Below are positions 51,536 to 60,867 of a DNA stretch of 64,000 nt, piece after piece (position 1 is the stretch's first letter; every line of letters begins with the position of its first letter). Source of the DNA: JAEYZM01 sp943372195 (lineage in GTDB: Bacteria > Bacteroidota > Bacteroidia > Sphingobacteriales > Sphingobacteriaceae); the NCBI GenBank assembly GCA_943372195.1, contig CALRXS010000005.1:1-64000 (forward strand), given 5' to 3'. The notes beneath the pieces are model-generated. The model had not been told where the DNA came from and searched no databases. It saw only the letters and a list, made by a program, of their open reading frames with translations. The position numbers and the translations under genes were made by a program.

Positions 51536-52913
51536 GAAAAATTTTTTGTGCCTATTATTATTGTTCATAACAATAGTAAATGTTAGAAATGCAAACGCAC
51601 AATATGTGCAGCCTGATTGGTCTAAGAATGCTGTAGTTTATGAAGTAAATCTAAGACAATATTCTGCTGAAGGGGGTATTGATAAATTTATGGATGAGCT
51701 ACCTCGCTTACAAAGTTTAGGTATCAATGTATTATGGTTTATGCCTCTTCACCCAATTGGAGAAGTTAATAGAAAAGGCACACTAGGAAGTTATTACAGT
51801 GTAAAAGATTATTTTGCCATATCAGAAGAATTTGGCAAAGAAGAGCAATTTAGAATGTTGGTAGACAAAGCTCATAACCTAGGAATGAAAGTAATAATTG
51901 ATTGGGTAGCAAATCATTCATCATGGGATAATCAATGGATAAATGATCACCCAGAGTGGTATGTAAAAAATAAAGAGGGTGAAATTGTTACTCAGTATGA
52001 CTGGACAGATGTTGCAAAATTAGATTATAGCAATCGTGATATGAGGGCTGAAATGACAAAAGCGATGCAACATTGGGTAAAGATATATGACATTGATGGA
52101 TTTAGATGTGATGTTGCTTTTTTAGTACCATTAGATTTTTGGGTTGAAGCTAGAACTGAATTAGAAAAAATTAAACCTATGTATATGTTAGCAGAAATGG
52201 AATGGAATGCTGACATCACTGCAACACCTGATGCATATTTTAACACAGCATTTAATGCTTCATACGGATGGAATTTCATGGGAGTGACATCAGATTATGT
52301 GAATGGTAAGAAAACATTAGAACAGTTAAAATCTGAGTTGAAGTTAAACTACTCTAAGTTCCCTAGTCAAATGCATAAGTTGTATTACTTAACTAATCAT
52401 GATGAAAATTCTTGGAATGGTACAGTAGATGAGAAATATGGTAACAATTGGCAACAAGTAGGAGTAATGGTATATACTTTACCACAAGCATTGCCATTAA
52501 TTTATACTGGTGAGGAAGTGGCGTTGAATCGTAGACTTAGCTTTTTTGAAAAAGATCCGATCACGACATCAGAATGGGCGAACGATAGCAGAACTCAATG
52601 GTATCAAAACATAACTAATTTAAGAAAGACTATTCCAGCATTTGCGAGTAATTCGGGTGATGTTACGCTAAATGATATTAAAGTAAATATGATAGTGGGA
52701 GATGCTAACTTTATATTGGTATACAAAAGACAAGCTATAAAAAGTGAAGCTTATGTATTAATTAATTTTAGTGATAAGCCTGCTACTTTTAACTTGAATA
52801 AATTTAAAACTTCTAAGTTTAAAAAATACAAATCAAGTAGTAATGCTAAACAAGCTTTAAATAAAAAGTCAATTGTGATGGCGCCAAACTCTTATGTTAT
52901 TTACTATAAATAA
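51528..52913 (+). CDS. Exported GH13 alpha-amylase family enzyme (short form)
   Basis: A signal peptide (MNKKNFLCLLLLFITIVNVRNANAQ) precedes a compact GH13 barrel of 461 aa without extra N-terminal domains. Conserved region I is VIIDWVANHSSW; the triad is Asp195 (DGFRCDVAFL), Glu223 (LAEMEWN) and Asp292 (TNHDENSW). The C-terminal beta domain ends in NSYVIYYK. The likely product is a periplasmic glucanohydrolase releasing maltose or glucose. It is translationally coupled to the preceding GH13 and 5 bp before the MFS transporter. Confidence 0.9.
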   Translation: MNKKNFLCLLLLFITIVNVRNANAQYVQPDWSKNAVVYEVNLRQYSAEGGIDKFMDELPRLQSLGINVLWFMPLHPIGEVNRKGTLGSYYSVKDYFAISEEFGKEEQFRMLVDKAHNLGMKVIIDWVANHSSWDNQWINDHPEWYVKNKEGEIVTQYDWTDVAKLDYSNRDMRAEMTKAMQHWVKIYDIDGFRCDVAFLVPLDFWVEARTELEKIKPMYMLAEMEWNADITATPDAYFNTAFNASYGWNFMGVTSDYVNGKKTLEQLKSELKLNYSKFPSQMHKLYYLTNHDENSWNGTVDEKYGNNWQQVGVMVYTLPQALPLIYTGEEVALNRRLSFFEKDPITTSEWANDSRTQWYQNITNLRKTIPAFASNSGDVTLNDIKVNMIVGDANFILVYKRQAIKSEAYVLINFSDKPATFNLNKFKTSKFKKYKSSSNAKQALNKKSIVMAPNSYVIYYK

Positions 52914-52918
52914 TTAAT

Positions 52919-54244
52919 ATGAAACTTCTCGAAAAACCCCGATTAAGTTTATTGCAAATATTCTACATGAGCTTTGGTTTCATGGGAATTCAATTTGGTT
53001 TTGCATTACAAAATGGTAATGCGAGTGGTATTTTACAAAACTATGGTGCACATGTAGAACAACTATCATGGTTTTGGTTAGTAGCTCCTTTAACTGGTAT
53101 GATTGTGCAACCAATTATTGGTTATTATAGTGATAAAACATGGGGTAGGTTTGGTAGAAGAAAACCATTTATAATGGTAGGTACCATTCTATGTTGTTTA
53201 GCATTATTGTTCTTGCCTAATTCAGCAAATTTCTTTCAGGCGAAATCAGCCTTGTTAATTGGTGCTGGTATGTTAATGGTGATGGATGCAAGTATCAATA
53301 TTGCGATGGAACCATTTAGAGCTTTAGTTGCTGATAACTTGTCTGAAAAACAAAGTACACTTGGTTTTTCTATTCAAACATTTTTGATTGGTATTGGAGC
53401 TGTTATTGGTTCTTGGTTGCCATATATTATGTTTAACTATTTTGGAGTTTCATCATCTGCTCCACAAGGTATGGTTGCCGATAACGTAACTTATTCATTT
53501 TATGTAGGTGCTGCAGTGTTTTTGTTTTGCATTTTAATAACAGTATTGTTTTCCAAAGAATATGCACCTGCTGAATATGAATTATATCATGGTAAAGTAG
53601 AGCACGAAAAAGCAAAGTTTTCTGACATCCTTACAGATTTTAAAAAGATGCCAAGAACGATGCGTCAATTGGGATTAGTACAATTCTTTAGTTGGTTTGC
53701 TTTATTTAGTATGTGGGTATTTACAACACCTGCGATTGCTCACCATGTATATGGTTTGTCGATTGATGATACGAGTAGTGATCAGTTTAGAGATGCGCAA
53801 AACTGGACAGGCATAATTTTCGGAGTGTATAATGGAGTGTCGGCAATATATGCATTGATGCTACCAAAAATTGCTTCAATCTTGGGTAAGAAAAAAACAC
53901 ATGCTTTCTCATTGATAGCAGGAGGTGTTGGATTGATTAGTATGTATTTTGCGAATGATAAAACTGATTTAATTTTATCGATGATCGGCGTAGGCTTTGC
54001 ATGGGCTTCTATTTTAGCAATGCCTTATGCTATTCTAGCTGGTAATATACCTTCAGGAAAAATGGGAGTATACATGGGAATTTTTAATTTCTTTATTACT
54101 ATTCCTCAAATTGTGAATGGAGTAATTGGTGGTCCGATTGTTAGTTCAATTTATGAGAACAATGCAATTTATGCAATTGTATTGGCTGGTATATTTATGT
54201 TTTGTGCAGCACTCTCTGTGTTGTATGTTCAAGAAAATAAATGA
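52919..54244 (+). CDS. MFS sugar transporter (GPH/SLC45-like, maltose)
   Basis: A 12-helix transporter of 441 aa. The loop between helices 2 and 3 reads GYYSDKTWGRFGRRKPFI, the hallmark of the sucrose/maltose proton-symporter branch. Bacteroidota maltose loci (for example in Flavobacterium and Gramella) carry this transporter beside GH65 and pgmB. It would move maltose from the periplasm to the cytoplasm for phosphorolysis. It is last gene of the operon that begins at 45353 and is followed by a strong terminator. Confidence 0.9.
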   Translation: MKLLEKPRLSLLQIFYMSFGFMGIQFGFALQNGNASGILQNYGAHVEQLSWFWLVAPLTGMIVQPIIGYYSDKTWGRFGRRKPFIMVGTILCCLALLFLPNSANFFQAKSALLIGAGMLMVMDASINIAMEPFRALVADNLSEKQSTLGFSIQTFLIGIGAVIGSWLPYIMFNYFGVSSSAPQGMVADNVTYSFYVGAAVFLFCILITVLFSKEYAPAEYELYHGKVEHEKAKFSDILTDFKKMPRTMRQLGLVQFFSWFALFSMWVFTTPAIAHHVYGLSIDDTSSDQFRDAQNWTGIIFGVYNGVSAIYALMLPKIASILGKKKTHAFSLIAGGVGLISMYFANDKTDLILSMIGVGFAWASILAMPYAILAGNIPSGKMGVYMGIFNFFITIPQIVNGVIGGPIVSSIYENNAIYAIVLAGIFMFCAALSVLYVQENK

Positions 54245-54248
54245 GTAT

Positions 54249-54284
54249 AAAAAAAGCTATTCAATTTTGAATAGCTTTTTTTAT
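54249..54284. terminator. Bidirectional terminator
   Basis: The stem AGCTATTCA / TGAATAGCT with A7 and T7 flanks ends the maltose operon and the converging GH13 gene. Confidence 0.9.
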
Positions 54285-56102
54285 CTAATCTAAATCGATT
54301 ATCATTAATTCTTTACTTTTTATTTCTAATGAATTTAGATCAATTGATTTATCAGTAATTATTTCTTTTCCAGAAATTTTATTTTTAATGATCTCGTTGA
54401 ATCTTTTGGTGTTTACTTTTTGAGAATTTTTATTGCTATTATATATTATCATAGCGGTATCATTATCGCTGAATCTGAAGTAAACATATAAGCCGTCGAT
54501 AGGAACAAATTGCATTAGTTTCCCATTTTCAAAAGCTTTATTTGTCGATTTCCATTTTTGAATTTTTTGAATATAATTAAATACATCATTTTCTTCAGCA
54601 CTTCTGTTCTTACTATCAAATTTATTAATAGGATCACTAGCCCAACCACCAGGGAAATCTTCACGAATAATTCCATGTGAACCTTTACCCTTCATCAAAA
54701 TTTCTGTACCATAAAAAATGCAAGGTATACCGCGCATGGTTAATAATACACCTAATGCTACTTTCAATTTTTCTTTATCGCCATTTACTTGAGAAAGAAA
54801 TCTATCTAAATCGTGATTATCTAAAAATGTAACATGATGATAAGGGTCATTATATAAATAATCTTGACTTAAATTATAATACATCTTTGATACACCTTCT
54901 GTCCAACCGAAATCTTGATTCACAAACTCATCCATACTAAAAGCAAATTGAAAATCTAAAACATTTTGCATTTCTTCTTGATATGATTTTGATTTCGGTG
55001 TAAAGAATGATTGCAATGGCACTGCATGTTCCCAAATTTCACCGAAGATGCTCATCTCAGGGAATTCTTTACGAATAGCCTTATACCAATTCTGCATAAA
55101 CTCTAAGTCGGGGTAAGTATAAGTATCAATTCTAATTGCATCTACATTTGCATATAGCAACCACCATATAGTTTGCTGAGTCATATACTTTGCCAATGCT
55201 TCATCTTTCAAATTTAAGTCAGGCATATGATGGTCGAACCATCCTTTAGTAAATTGAGATTTATCACTTTCTGAAGCATATGGGTCTATTAATGTATTGG
55301 CTCTATAATTAGTACGTGTGAAAGAATCAAATTGATGAATAAAATTTGGGAATGGTTTGTCTTTAAACATCCAGTGCTTATCTCCGATATGATTAAATAC
55401 TAAATCAATCACAAGCTTCATGTTATTTGCATGTAAAGCATTTGAAAGTTTTAAGTAATCATCATTACTACCTAAACGAGGATCTGTTTTATAATGGTTC
55501 GTTATTGCATAACCATGATACGATTGAGAAGGTTCATTATTCTCTTGAAAAGGTGTTAACCAAAGTGTATTTACACCTAATGATTGCAGGTAATTTATAT
55601 TGTTAGTAATACCATTTAGGTCGCCACCATGACGAGCAAAAGGTTCATTTCGATTAAGTGTATTTTCTTCAAAATTCTTAACAACATCATTCTTTGTATC
55701 AGCATTTGCAAATCGATCAGGCATAATTAAATACATGAGATCATTTGCTTGCAAAATTTCTTTTTTGTCTTTAGGTCTATTATATAATGGATAGTTTAAA
55801 ACTGTTTTTTTCTTTTTAATAATAAATTCAAAAGGGATAAAATTTGCTTGATATGATTTAGGTATTGTTAAATCGATCATCAAGTAATTTATATTTTCAC
55901 TTTTATATCTTTTAGTAATGCGGATGTAATCGCTTAGTAAATTGATTTTCGCATCACGAATATCTTTATGATTGATGATTAGTTGTAAGGTAGTATCATT
56001 TAAACCCTTGTACCAATGAGGCGGATAAGAAGTGATTTCTTGTGAAGAAGCTTTCAATGCAAAGATTGAAAGTAAAATCAAAATGGTAGTTCTTTTAATC
56101 AT
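54285..56102 (-). CDS. Exported GH13 cyclomaltodextrinase/neopullulanase-like enzyme
   Basis: A signal peptide (MIKRTTILILLSIFALKASSQ) is followed by a cyclomaltodextrinase-type N-terminal domain (22-120, SYPPHWYKGLNDTTLQLII), as in SusA-like enzymes. The GH13 barrel starts LMYLIMPDRFANADTKND. The triad is Asp326 (AIRIDTYTYP), Glu355 (FGEIWEH) and Asp431 (DNHDLDRF). No sorting tail is seen, so it is likely periplasmic. It lies downstream of the four-module T9SS protein on the same strand, but a terminator separates them, so it needs readthrough or its own promoter. Confidence 0.92.
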   Translation of the reverse strand: MIKRTTILILLSIFALKASSQEITSYPPHWYKGLNDTTLQLIINHKDIRDAKINLLSDYIRITKRYKSENINYLMIDLTIPKSYQANFIPFEFIIKKKKTVLNYPLYNRPKDKKEILQANDLMYLIMPDRFANADTKNDVVKNFEENTLNRNEPFARHGGDLNGITNNINYLQSLGVNTLWLTPFQENNEPSQSYHGYAITNHYKTDPRLGSNDDYLKLSNALHANNMKLVIDLVFNHIGDKHWMFKDKPFPNFIHQFDSFTRTNYRANTLIDPYASESDKSQFTKGWFDHHMPDLNLKDEALAKYMTQQTIWWLLYANVDAIRIDTYTYPDLEFMQNWYKAIRKEFPEMSIFGEIWEHAVPLQSFFTPKSKSYQEEMQNVLDFQFAFSMDEFVNQDFGWTEGVSKMYYNLSQDYLYNDPYHHVTFLDNHDLDRFLSQVNGDKEKLKVALGVLLTMRGIPCIFYGTEILMKGKGSHGIIREDFPGGWASDPINKFDSKNRSAEENDVFNYIQKIQKWKSTNKAFENGKLMQFVPIDGLYVYFRFSDNDTAMIIYNSNKNSQKVNTKRFNEIIKNKISGKEIITDKSIDLNSLEIKSKELMIIDLD

Positions 56103-56114
56103 AAATTAATATAC

Positions 56115-56143
56115 AAAAAAAAGACCTCATACAAGATGAGGTC
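56115..56143 (-). terminator. Terminator after the four-module T9SS gene
   Basis: GACCTCAT-N5-ATGAGGTC followed on the minus strand by eight T residues. It separates the T9SS gene from the GH13 gene downstream. Confidence 0.88.
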
Positions 56144-56166
56144 CTTTAAAATTAACACAAACAAAA

Positions 56167-57888
56167 TTAACGAACCATGAGTTTCACGGTAGCAGTCTCA
56201 TTGCTCTCGTTCATTACTGAAACGAAGTAGATACCAGCCTCGAAAGAAGCAGTATTGATATTTAAATTTTTGTCGCTTACATTTTTGTATTCAGCGATTA
56301 TTCTACCTGCAAGATCAGTTACGATTACATTGCTGATGTTTGAATTATCATTGAATTTAACTGTTGCATTTTCTTCAGTTGGGTTAGGGAATAAACTAAC
56401 TGATGAAGCAGCTAATTGATTCTTCTCAATACCTGTAACAACAGCAGTTGTACATGTGTTGAATACGAAACCTACAGAAACTGGATTACCATTAGTTCTT
56501 TCGTAAGTTCTGTTGAATCCACCTACACCATTATTAACAACACAACCTCTGTCAGCTGCATTAGGGAAGGTTTCTTCGTTAGCGCCTACTGTAGGTACTC
56601 CATTTGTAAATTTAAATGCGAAAGTACCAGGGCACATATTGAATGTAGCTTGGTACATACCAATCTGACCTACAACTGGAGTCATTTTGATTGCACCATT
56701 TTGCCAGTTAGGTTCAGTAAAGTTACCCATTACGTATACATCACCATTCGGGTCAGGAATTTCATTTGATAAATCAACAATGAAAGTTACATCAGCCGCT
56801 GCTGGTAATGGAGTACATAATGTGTCTTTATCAAAACAAACTAAAGCTAATGTAGTGTCAGATGAAATAGCTTTTAATCTATTTGCAACACCTTCCCAGC
56901 TTACGTTTCCATTGATATATTTTCTGTATTTGTATTCAACTTCGCCTGAGTCAATTGAAACAGTAACTGAGTAGATTGAGCTACCAGCTGAAATTGGTCT
57001 TAATATTGTACCACCAGCCCAGTTATTAATTTTACCACCTGCAACGTCTACTGAATCGAATGTACATGTAGCTGACATATCAACTCTGAATGTAACGTTA
57101 TAAGTAGGTATTGGAGCAGCCGGACAAACCTCACATGAACCGAAGCAGAAGTTAGTTAAAACAGTATCAGTAGTGATGTTTGAAATAGCACGATTACCGT
57201 TTACGTTACATGCACTTGGTACTGATTCAGCACCAGCCCAATCGTTATCATTAACAAATTTGTATTCTGTACCACCTGCATTTGACACATAACCTAAGTA
57301 TTCGTATGTATTACCACCGAAACCTCCGTTACCTGTGTAATTAACCATTTGTGATTTTGCAGGATCCCAACCTTGAAAAGCACCAGCAACGTGAACGCCA
57401 TCAGCGTTTACTGTTTGGTTTTTCATGTTTACTTTGAAACGAACTAGTTTCATACCAGCTGGAGCATTAGATCCAAAAGATATAGCATCCAATACTAATG
57501 TATCAGTTGCAGTTGTATTTTTAATGTATACCCAACGATTAGAGTTACCACCACCAACTTGTGAAGCTGTAGGTACGTTTTCTCCACCTGGCCAATCATT
57601 ATCATTGATGAATTTGAATTCATATGCAGTGCTATCTTTTAAGTCTAACACAACAGTATAAATACCATCTAAATTAGGGTCAGTTAGTGTAATTGCACTT
57701 GGTGACCAGTTTACCAATGATGGATTTTCATCGATGTTGTCATAATTGACGTCTTTAAAGTTACCGGCTATGTGTACGCCGTTTGCACTTACAGTTACAC
57801 CCGACATATTAACTCGGAACATAACTTTACGTGCTTGTGTGCTTAGGGTTAATGCTGCAAGCACTACTAGTAGTAAAATTTTTCTCAT
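56167..57888 (-). CDS. Four-module surface glucan-binding-like protein with T9SS sorting domain
   Basis: A signal peptide (MRKILLLVVLAALTLSTQA) leads into four related Ig-fold modules (~21-140, 147-252, 264-355, 365-480). Each begins with a V-x-F-x-V-D/N-M/L-S motif and has a G-V-H/Y-x-A/M-G-N/A-F-x-x-W pattern like CBM20/48 starch-binding domains. The first two share NDNDW. Residues ~495-573 are a T9SS tail (SLFPNPTEENATVKF ... KLMVR). It is proposed to be a starch-binding surface protein doing the work of SusE/SusF, which are lipoproteins in Bacteroides. Glucan binding is inferred. It is divergent from the amylase-susCD operon. Confidence 0.75.
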   Translation of the reverse strand: MRKILLLVVLAALTLSTQARKVMFRVNMSGVTVSANGVHIAGNFKDVNYDNIDENPSLVNWSPSAITLTDPNLDGIYTVVLDLKDSTAYEFKFINDNDWPGGENVPTASQVGGGNSNRWVYIKNTTATDTLVLDAISFGSNAPAGMKLVRFKVNMKNQTVNADGVHVAGAFQGWDPAKSQMVNYTGNGGFGGNTYEYLGYVSNAGGTEYKFVNDNDWAGAESVPSACNVNGNRAISNITTDTVLTNFCFGSCEVCPAAPIPTYNVTFRVDMSATCTFDSVDVAGGKINNWAGGTILRPISAGSSIYSVTVSIDSGEVEYKYRKYINGNVSWEGVANRLKAISSDTTLALVCFDKDTLCTPLPAAADVTFIVDLSNEIPDPNGDVYVMGNFTEPNWQNGAIKMTPVVGQIGMYQATFNMCPGTFAFKFTNGVPTVGANEETFPNAADRGCVVNNGVGGFNRTYERTNGNPVSVGFVFNTCTTAVVTGIEKNQLAASSVSLFPNPTEENATVKFNDNSNISNVIVTDLAGRIIAEYKNVSDKNLNINTASFEAGIYFVSVMNESNETATVKLMVR

Positions 57889-57951
57889 AACAGTGTATTT
57901 AATAAATAATTTGAATGAAATTAAGTGGTTTTTTTATATAAAACAAATTTA

Positions 57952-57968
57952 AGTGTAATTTTTACACT
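57952..57968. promoter_or_regulatory. Palindromic operator candidate, copy 2
   Basis: AGTGTA-ATTTT-TACACT with perfect 6-bp arms. It matches copy 1 at 13 or more of 17 positions and copy 3 at 16 of 17. It lies in the 154-bp divergent region between the four-module T9SS gene and the amylase-susC operon. Confidence 0.65.
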
Positions 57969-57984
57969 ATCTATAATAATTCTA

Positions 57985-58005
57985 AAAGTGTATTTTTTAC
58001 ACTTT
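57985..58005. promoter_or_regulatory. Palindromic operator candidate, copy 3
   Basis: AGTGTA-TTTTT-TACACT (core 57987-58003); arms extend to 8 bp at 57985-58005. It lies 35 bp from copy 2 and 37 bp before the ATG of the T9SS amylase. Confidence 0.65.
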
Positions 58006-58042
58006 CTTGTTTTTTTTAGACATTTTTTTTTAAATTGCATTT

Positions 58043-60862
58043 ATGTTTTTACTGAAAAAAGGCCTTTATTTTAATTTATTAATAGTTTTAAGTTTTATCT
58101 GTCTGAACACATCTTCAGCTCAGGTAGTTACTCTAAACCCAACGTTTGCAAATCAAAATCAACAGGTAACCGTATTTTTTGATGCAAGTAAAGGGAATAA
58201 GGCTCTATTGGGTCAATCTGTAGTGTATGCTCATACTGGAGTAATCACTAATCTTAGTAGTTCTGCTACCGCTTGGCGACATGTTCAAGGTAATTGGGGC
58301 ACTGATGATGCAAAAGTTAAAATGACCAATTTAGGTAATAATTTATTTGCAATTAGCTATTCTTCAATAAGGAATTTTTATAATGTGCCAACTTCAGAAA
58401 ATGTTCTCAAGTTGGCATTTGTTTTTAGAAACCAATCTGGTAGTATAGTAGGTAGAGAAGCAGATGGTTCAGATATTTTTGTGGAGATTTCTGATGGCTC
58501 TTTTCAATCTAGATTTGAAACTTCAAATGCTCAGGTTTTATTAACATCCGAAGAATTTAATATTAAAGCAATTACTTCTCAAAAAGCTAGCCTGAAATTA
58601 TTTAGAAATGGTACATTAATTCAATCAATAGCTGATGACTCTGTTTTGAATTTCAATGTGCCTGCAAATACATTAAGTGCCAATAAGTATACCTATGTTT
58701 TTGAAGCTTTTAAAAATGGTAATTTTTTTAGAGATACTATATATATGGTATATAGAACTTCTCCTGCTATTGCTCAAGCGCCTTTAGGTACAAGAGATGG
58801 AATAAATTACATTAACGATTCAACTGTAATACTACAGCTTCATGCACCATTCAAAGAGTTTATATATATTGTTGGTGACTTTAATAATTGGGAAATGAGT
58901 CCGGATTATTACATGAAAAAATCACCATCAGGACAAAAATTTTGGTTGCAAATAAATCAATTAACGAAGGGTGTAGATTATAGATTTCAATATTATATAG
59001 ATAAAGAGCAAATAAAAATTGCGGACCCATATGCTGAGAAATTATTAGACTCGTACAATGATCCATTTATCCCAATAACAACTTACCCTAATCTAACTCC
59101 CTTCCCTGTTGGTAAAGCAACAGAATATGTTTCAGTACTAAATACTGAGAAGGAAATTTTCAATTGGCAACACTCTAATAATTTTGTAAAACCAGCAGTA
59201 GAAAAATTATTTATTTATGAATTGTTAGCAAGAGATTTTGTTGCGAAGCATGATTTCCAAACGATAAAAGACACCCTTGATTATTTACAAAAATTAGGTG
59301 TTAATGTTATAGAATTAATGCCAGTGAATGAATTCGAAGGAAACGAAAGTTGGGGTTATAATCCCTCTTTTTATTTTGCTCTCGATAAATATTATGGTAC
59401 TAAAGAATCTTTCAAAGCCTTTGTAGATGAGTGTCACAGAAGAGGTATGGCAGTGGTGATTGATATGGTGTTGAATCATTCATTCGGACAAAGCCCTATG
59501 GTGAGAATGTATTTTGATAAAGCGACAGGTAAGCCAACCACTCAGAACCCTTGGTTTAATCAAAATGATATGCATCCGTTTGGGGTAGGGTATGATTTTA
59601 ATCATGAAGCACAAGTCACTAAAGATTTCGTTGATACAGTTTTGAAATTTTGGTTGACAGAATATAAGGTCGACGGATATAGATTCGATTTATCAAAAGG
59701 CTTTACTCAAAAAAATACAGGTTCAAATGTTGGGGCTTGGGGAGCATATGATGCTGGTAGAATTGCAATATGGAAACGTATATATAATAAGGTAAGATCA
59801 TATGATGCAAATGCATATTTAATCTTAGAACATTTTTCAGAAAATTCAGAAGAGAAAGAATTATCAGATTATGGATTTATGTTTTGGGGGAATTCGAATG
59901 CTGCATTCAATGAGGCAACTATGGGTTATATCTCTAATAGTAATTTATCAGGCATAGATTATAAAAACAGAAATTGGAATAATGCACATTTAGTTGGCTA
60001 TGCAGAAAGTCACGATGAAGAAAGATTAATGTATAAAAATTTGCAATTTGGTAATTCATTAGGATCTTATAATACAAAAGATTTAAATACTGCATTAAAA
60101 AGATTAGAAGCTGCAATGTGTTTTTTAATTCCTTTACGCGGACCTAAGATGATATGGCAGTTTGGTGAATTAGGTTATGATTATTCAATTGAGTTTAATG
60201 GTAGGGTAGGTAATAAACCTATTCGTTGGGATTATCTAACGAATGCAAACAGAAAAAGAGTTTACGATGTAGTATCAAATTTAGCTTGGTTAAAAAATAA
60301 TCATGAATCATATTCAAAAGCAACTTATGTTTTCAATACAGGTTCAGCAGTGAAATTGTACAAAGTAAATGATAGTACAATGAATACAGTTTGTGTGGCA
60401 AACTTTGCAGTTAGAACCGACTCTATTGCACCAGTATTTCAACATATAGGTTGGTGGTATGATTTCTTTTCTGCAGATTCAATTTTAGTTTCTGATGTTC
60501 AACAAAAAATAATTTTAGCACCGGGTACCTATAAATTTTATACTGATAAAAAGCTAAATGCTCCGAATGTAATAACTGGTATTTCTACACAGCGTATTAT
60601 TGATGAAGTAAAAGTTTATCCGAACCCAGCACATCAAGAAATAAACATTGAATGGAAAAATAAATCAAGAGAAAATTTAAGTATTCAATTATTTGATTTA
60701 ACAGGCAGAAAGGTATTTGAAAAAAACATTGCCAATGAATATAATGCATCATCGTCTGATATATTAATTAAAGTAGATGAAATGCTTGTAAACAAAGGCA
60801 CTTATATATTAAAAGTAAATAACGGAAAAGAAACAAGTCAAACGAAAATTATAATCCTATAA
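58043..60862 (+). CDS. Cell-surface GH13 alpha-amylase with T9SS sorting domain
   Basis: A 939-aa multidomain enzyme. Signal peptide ~1-26; an N-terminal beta domain (27-150, FANQNQQVTVFFDASKGN); a CBM48-like domain (~270-345, YIVGDFNNWEMSPDYYM); a GH13 barrel (~385-800); and a T9SS tail (~860-939, VYPNPAHQEINIEW). The triad is Asp549 (DGYRFDLSKG), Glu596 (LILEHFSEN) and Asp658 (ESHDEERLMY). It is expected on the cell surface for the initial attack on starch, playing the part of lipoprotein SusG. It is the first gene of the susCD transcript (5 bp before susC). Confidence 0.93.
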   Translation: MFLLKKGLYFNLLIVLSFICLNTSSAQVVTLNPTFANQNQQVTVFFDASKGNKALLGQSVVYAHTGVITNLSSSATAWRHVQGNWGTDDAKVKMTNLGNNLFAISYSSIRNFYNVPTSENVLKLAFVFRNQSGSIVGREADGSDIFVEISDGSFQSRFETSNAQVLLTSEEFNIKAITSQKASLKLFRNGTLIQSIADDSVLNFNVPANTLSANKYTYVFEAFKNGNFFRDTIYMVYRTSPAIAQAPLGTRDGINYINDSTVILQLHAPFKEFIYIVGDFNNWEMSPDYYMKKSPSGQKFWLQINQLTKGVDYRFQYYIDKEQIKIADPYAEKLLDSYNDPFIPITTYPNLTPFPVGKATEYVSVLNTEKEIFNWQHSNNFVKPAVEKLFIYELLARDFVAKHDFQTIKDTLDYLQKLGVNVIELMPVNEFEGNESWGYNPSFYFALDKYYGTKESFKAFVDECHRRGMAVVIDMVLNHSFGQSPMVRMYFDKATGKPTTQNPWFNQNDMHPFGVGYDFNHEAQVTKDFVDTVLKFWLTEYKVDGYRFDLSKGFTQKNTGSNVGAWGAYDAGRIAIWKRIYNKVRSYDANAYLILEHFSENSEEKELSDYGFMFWGNSNAAFNEATMGYISNSNLSGIDYKNRNWNNAHLVGYAESHDEERLMYKNLQFGNSLGSYNTKDLNTALKRLEAAMCFLIPLRGPKMIWQFGELGYDYSIEFNGRVGNKPIRWDYLTNANRKRVYDVVSNLAWLKNNHESYSKATYVFNTGSAVKLYKVNDSTMNTVCVANFAVRTDSIAPVFQHIGWWYDFFSADSILVSDVQQKIILAPGTYKFYTDKKLNAPNVITGISTQRIIDEVKVYPNPAHQEINIEWKNKSRENLSIQLFDLTGRKVFEKNIANEYNASSSDILIKVDEMLVNKGTYILKVNNGKETSQTKIIIL

Positions 60863-60867
60863 CAAAC

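Noticed and set aside
49193..60862. Recent duplication of GH13 genes
   Set aside because: The four GH13 proteins differ in length, accessory domains and motif context, so they are distinct subfamilies rather than recent copies.
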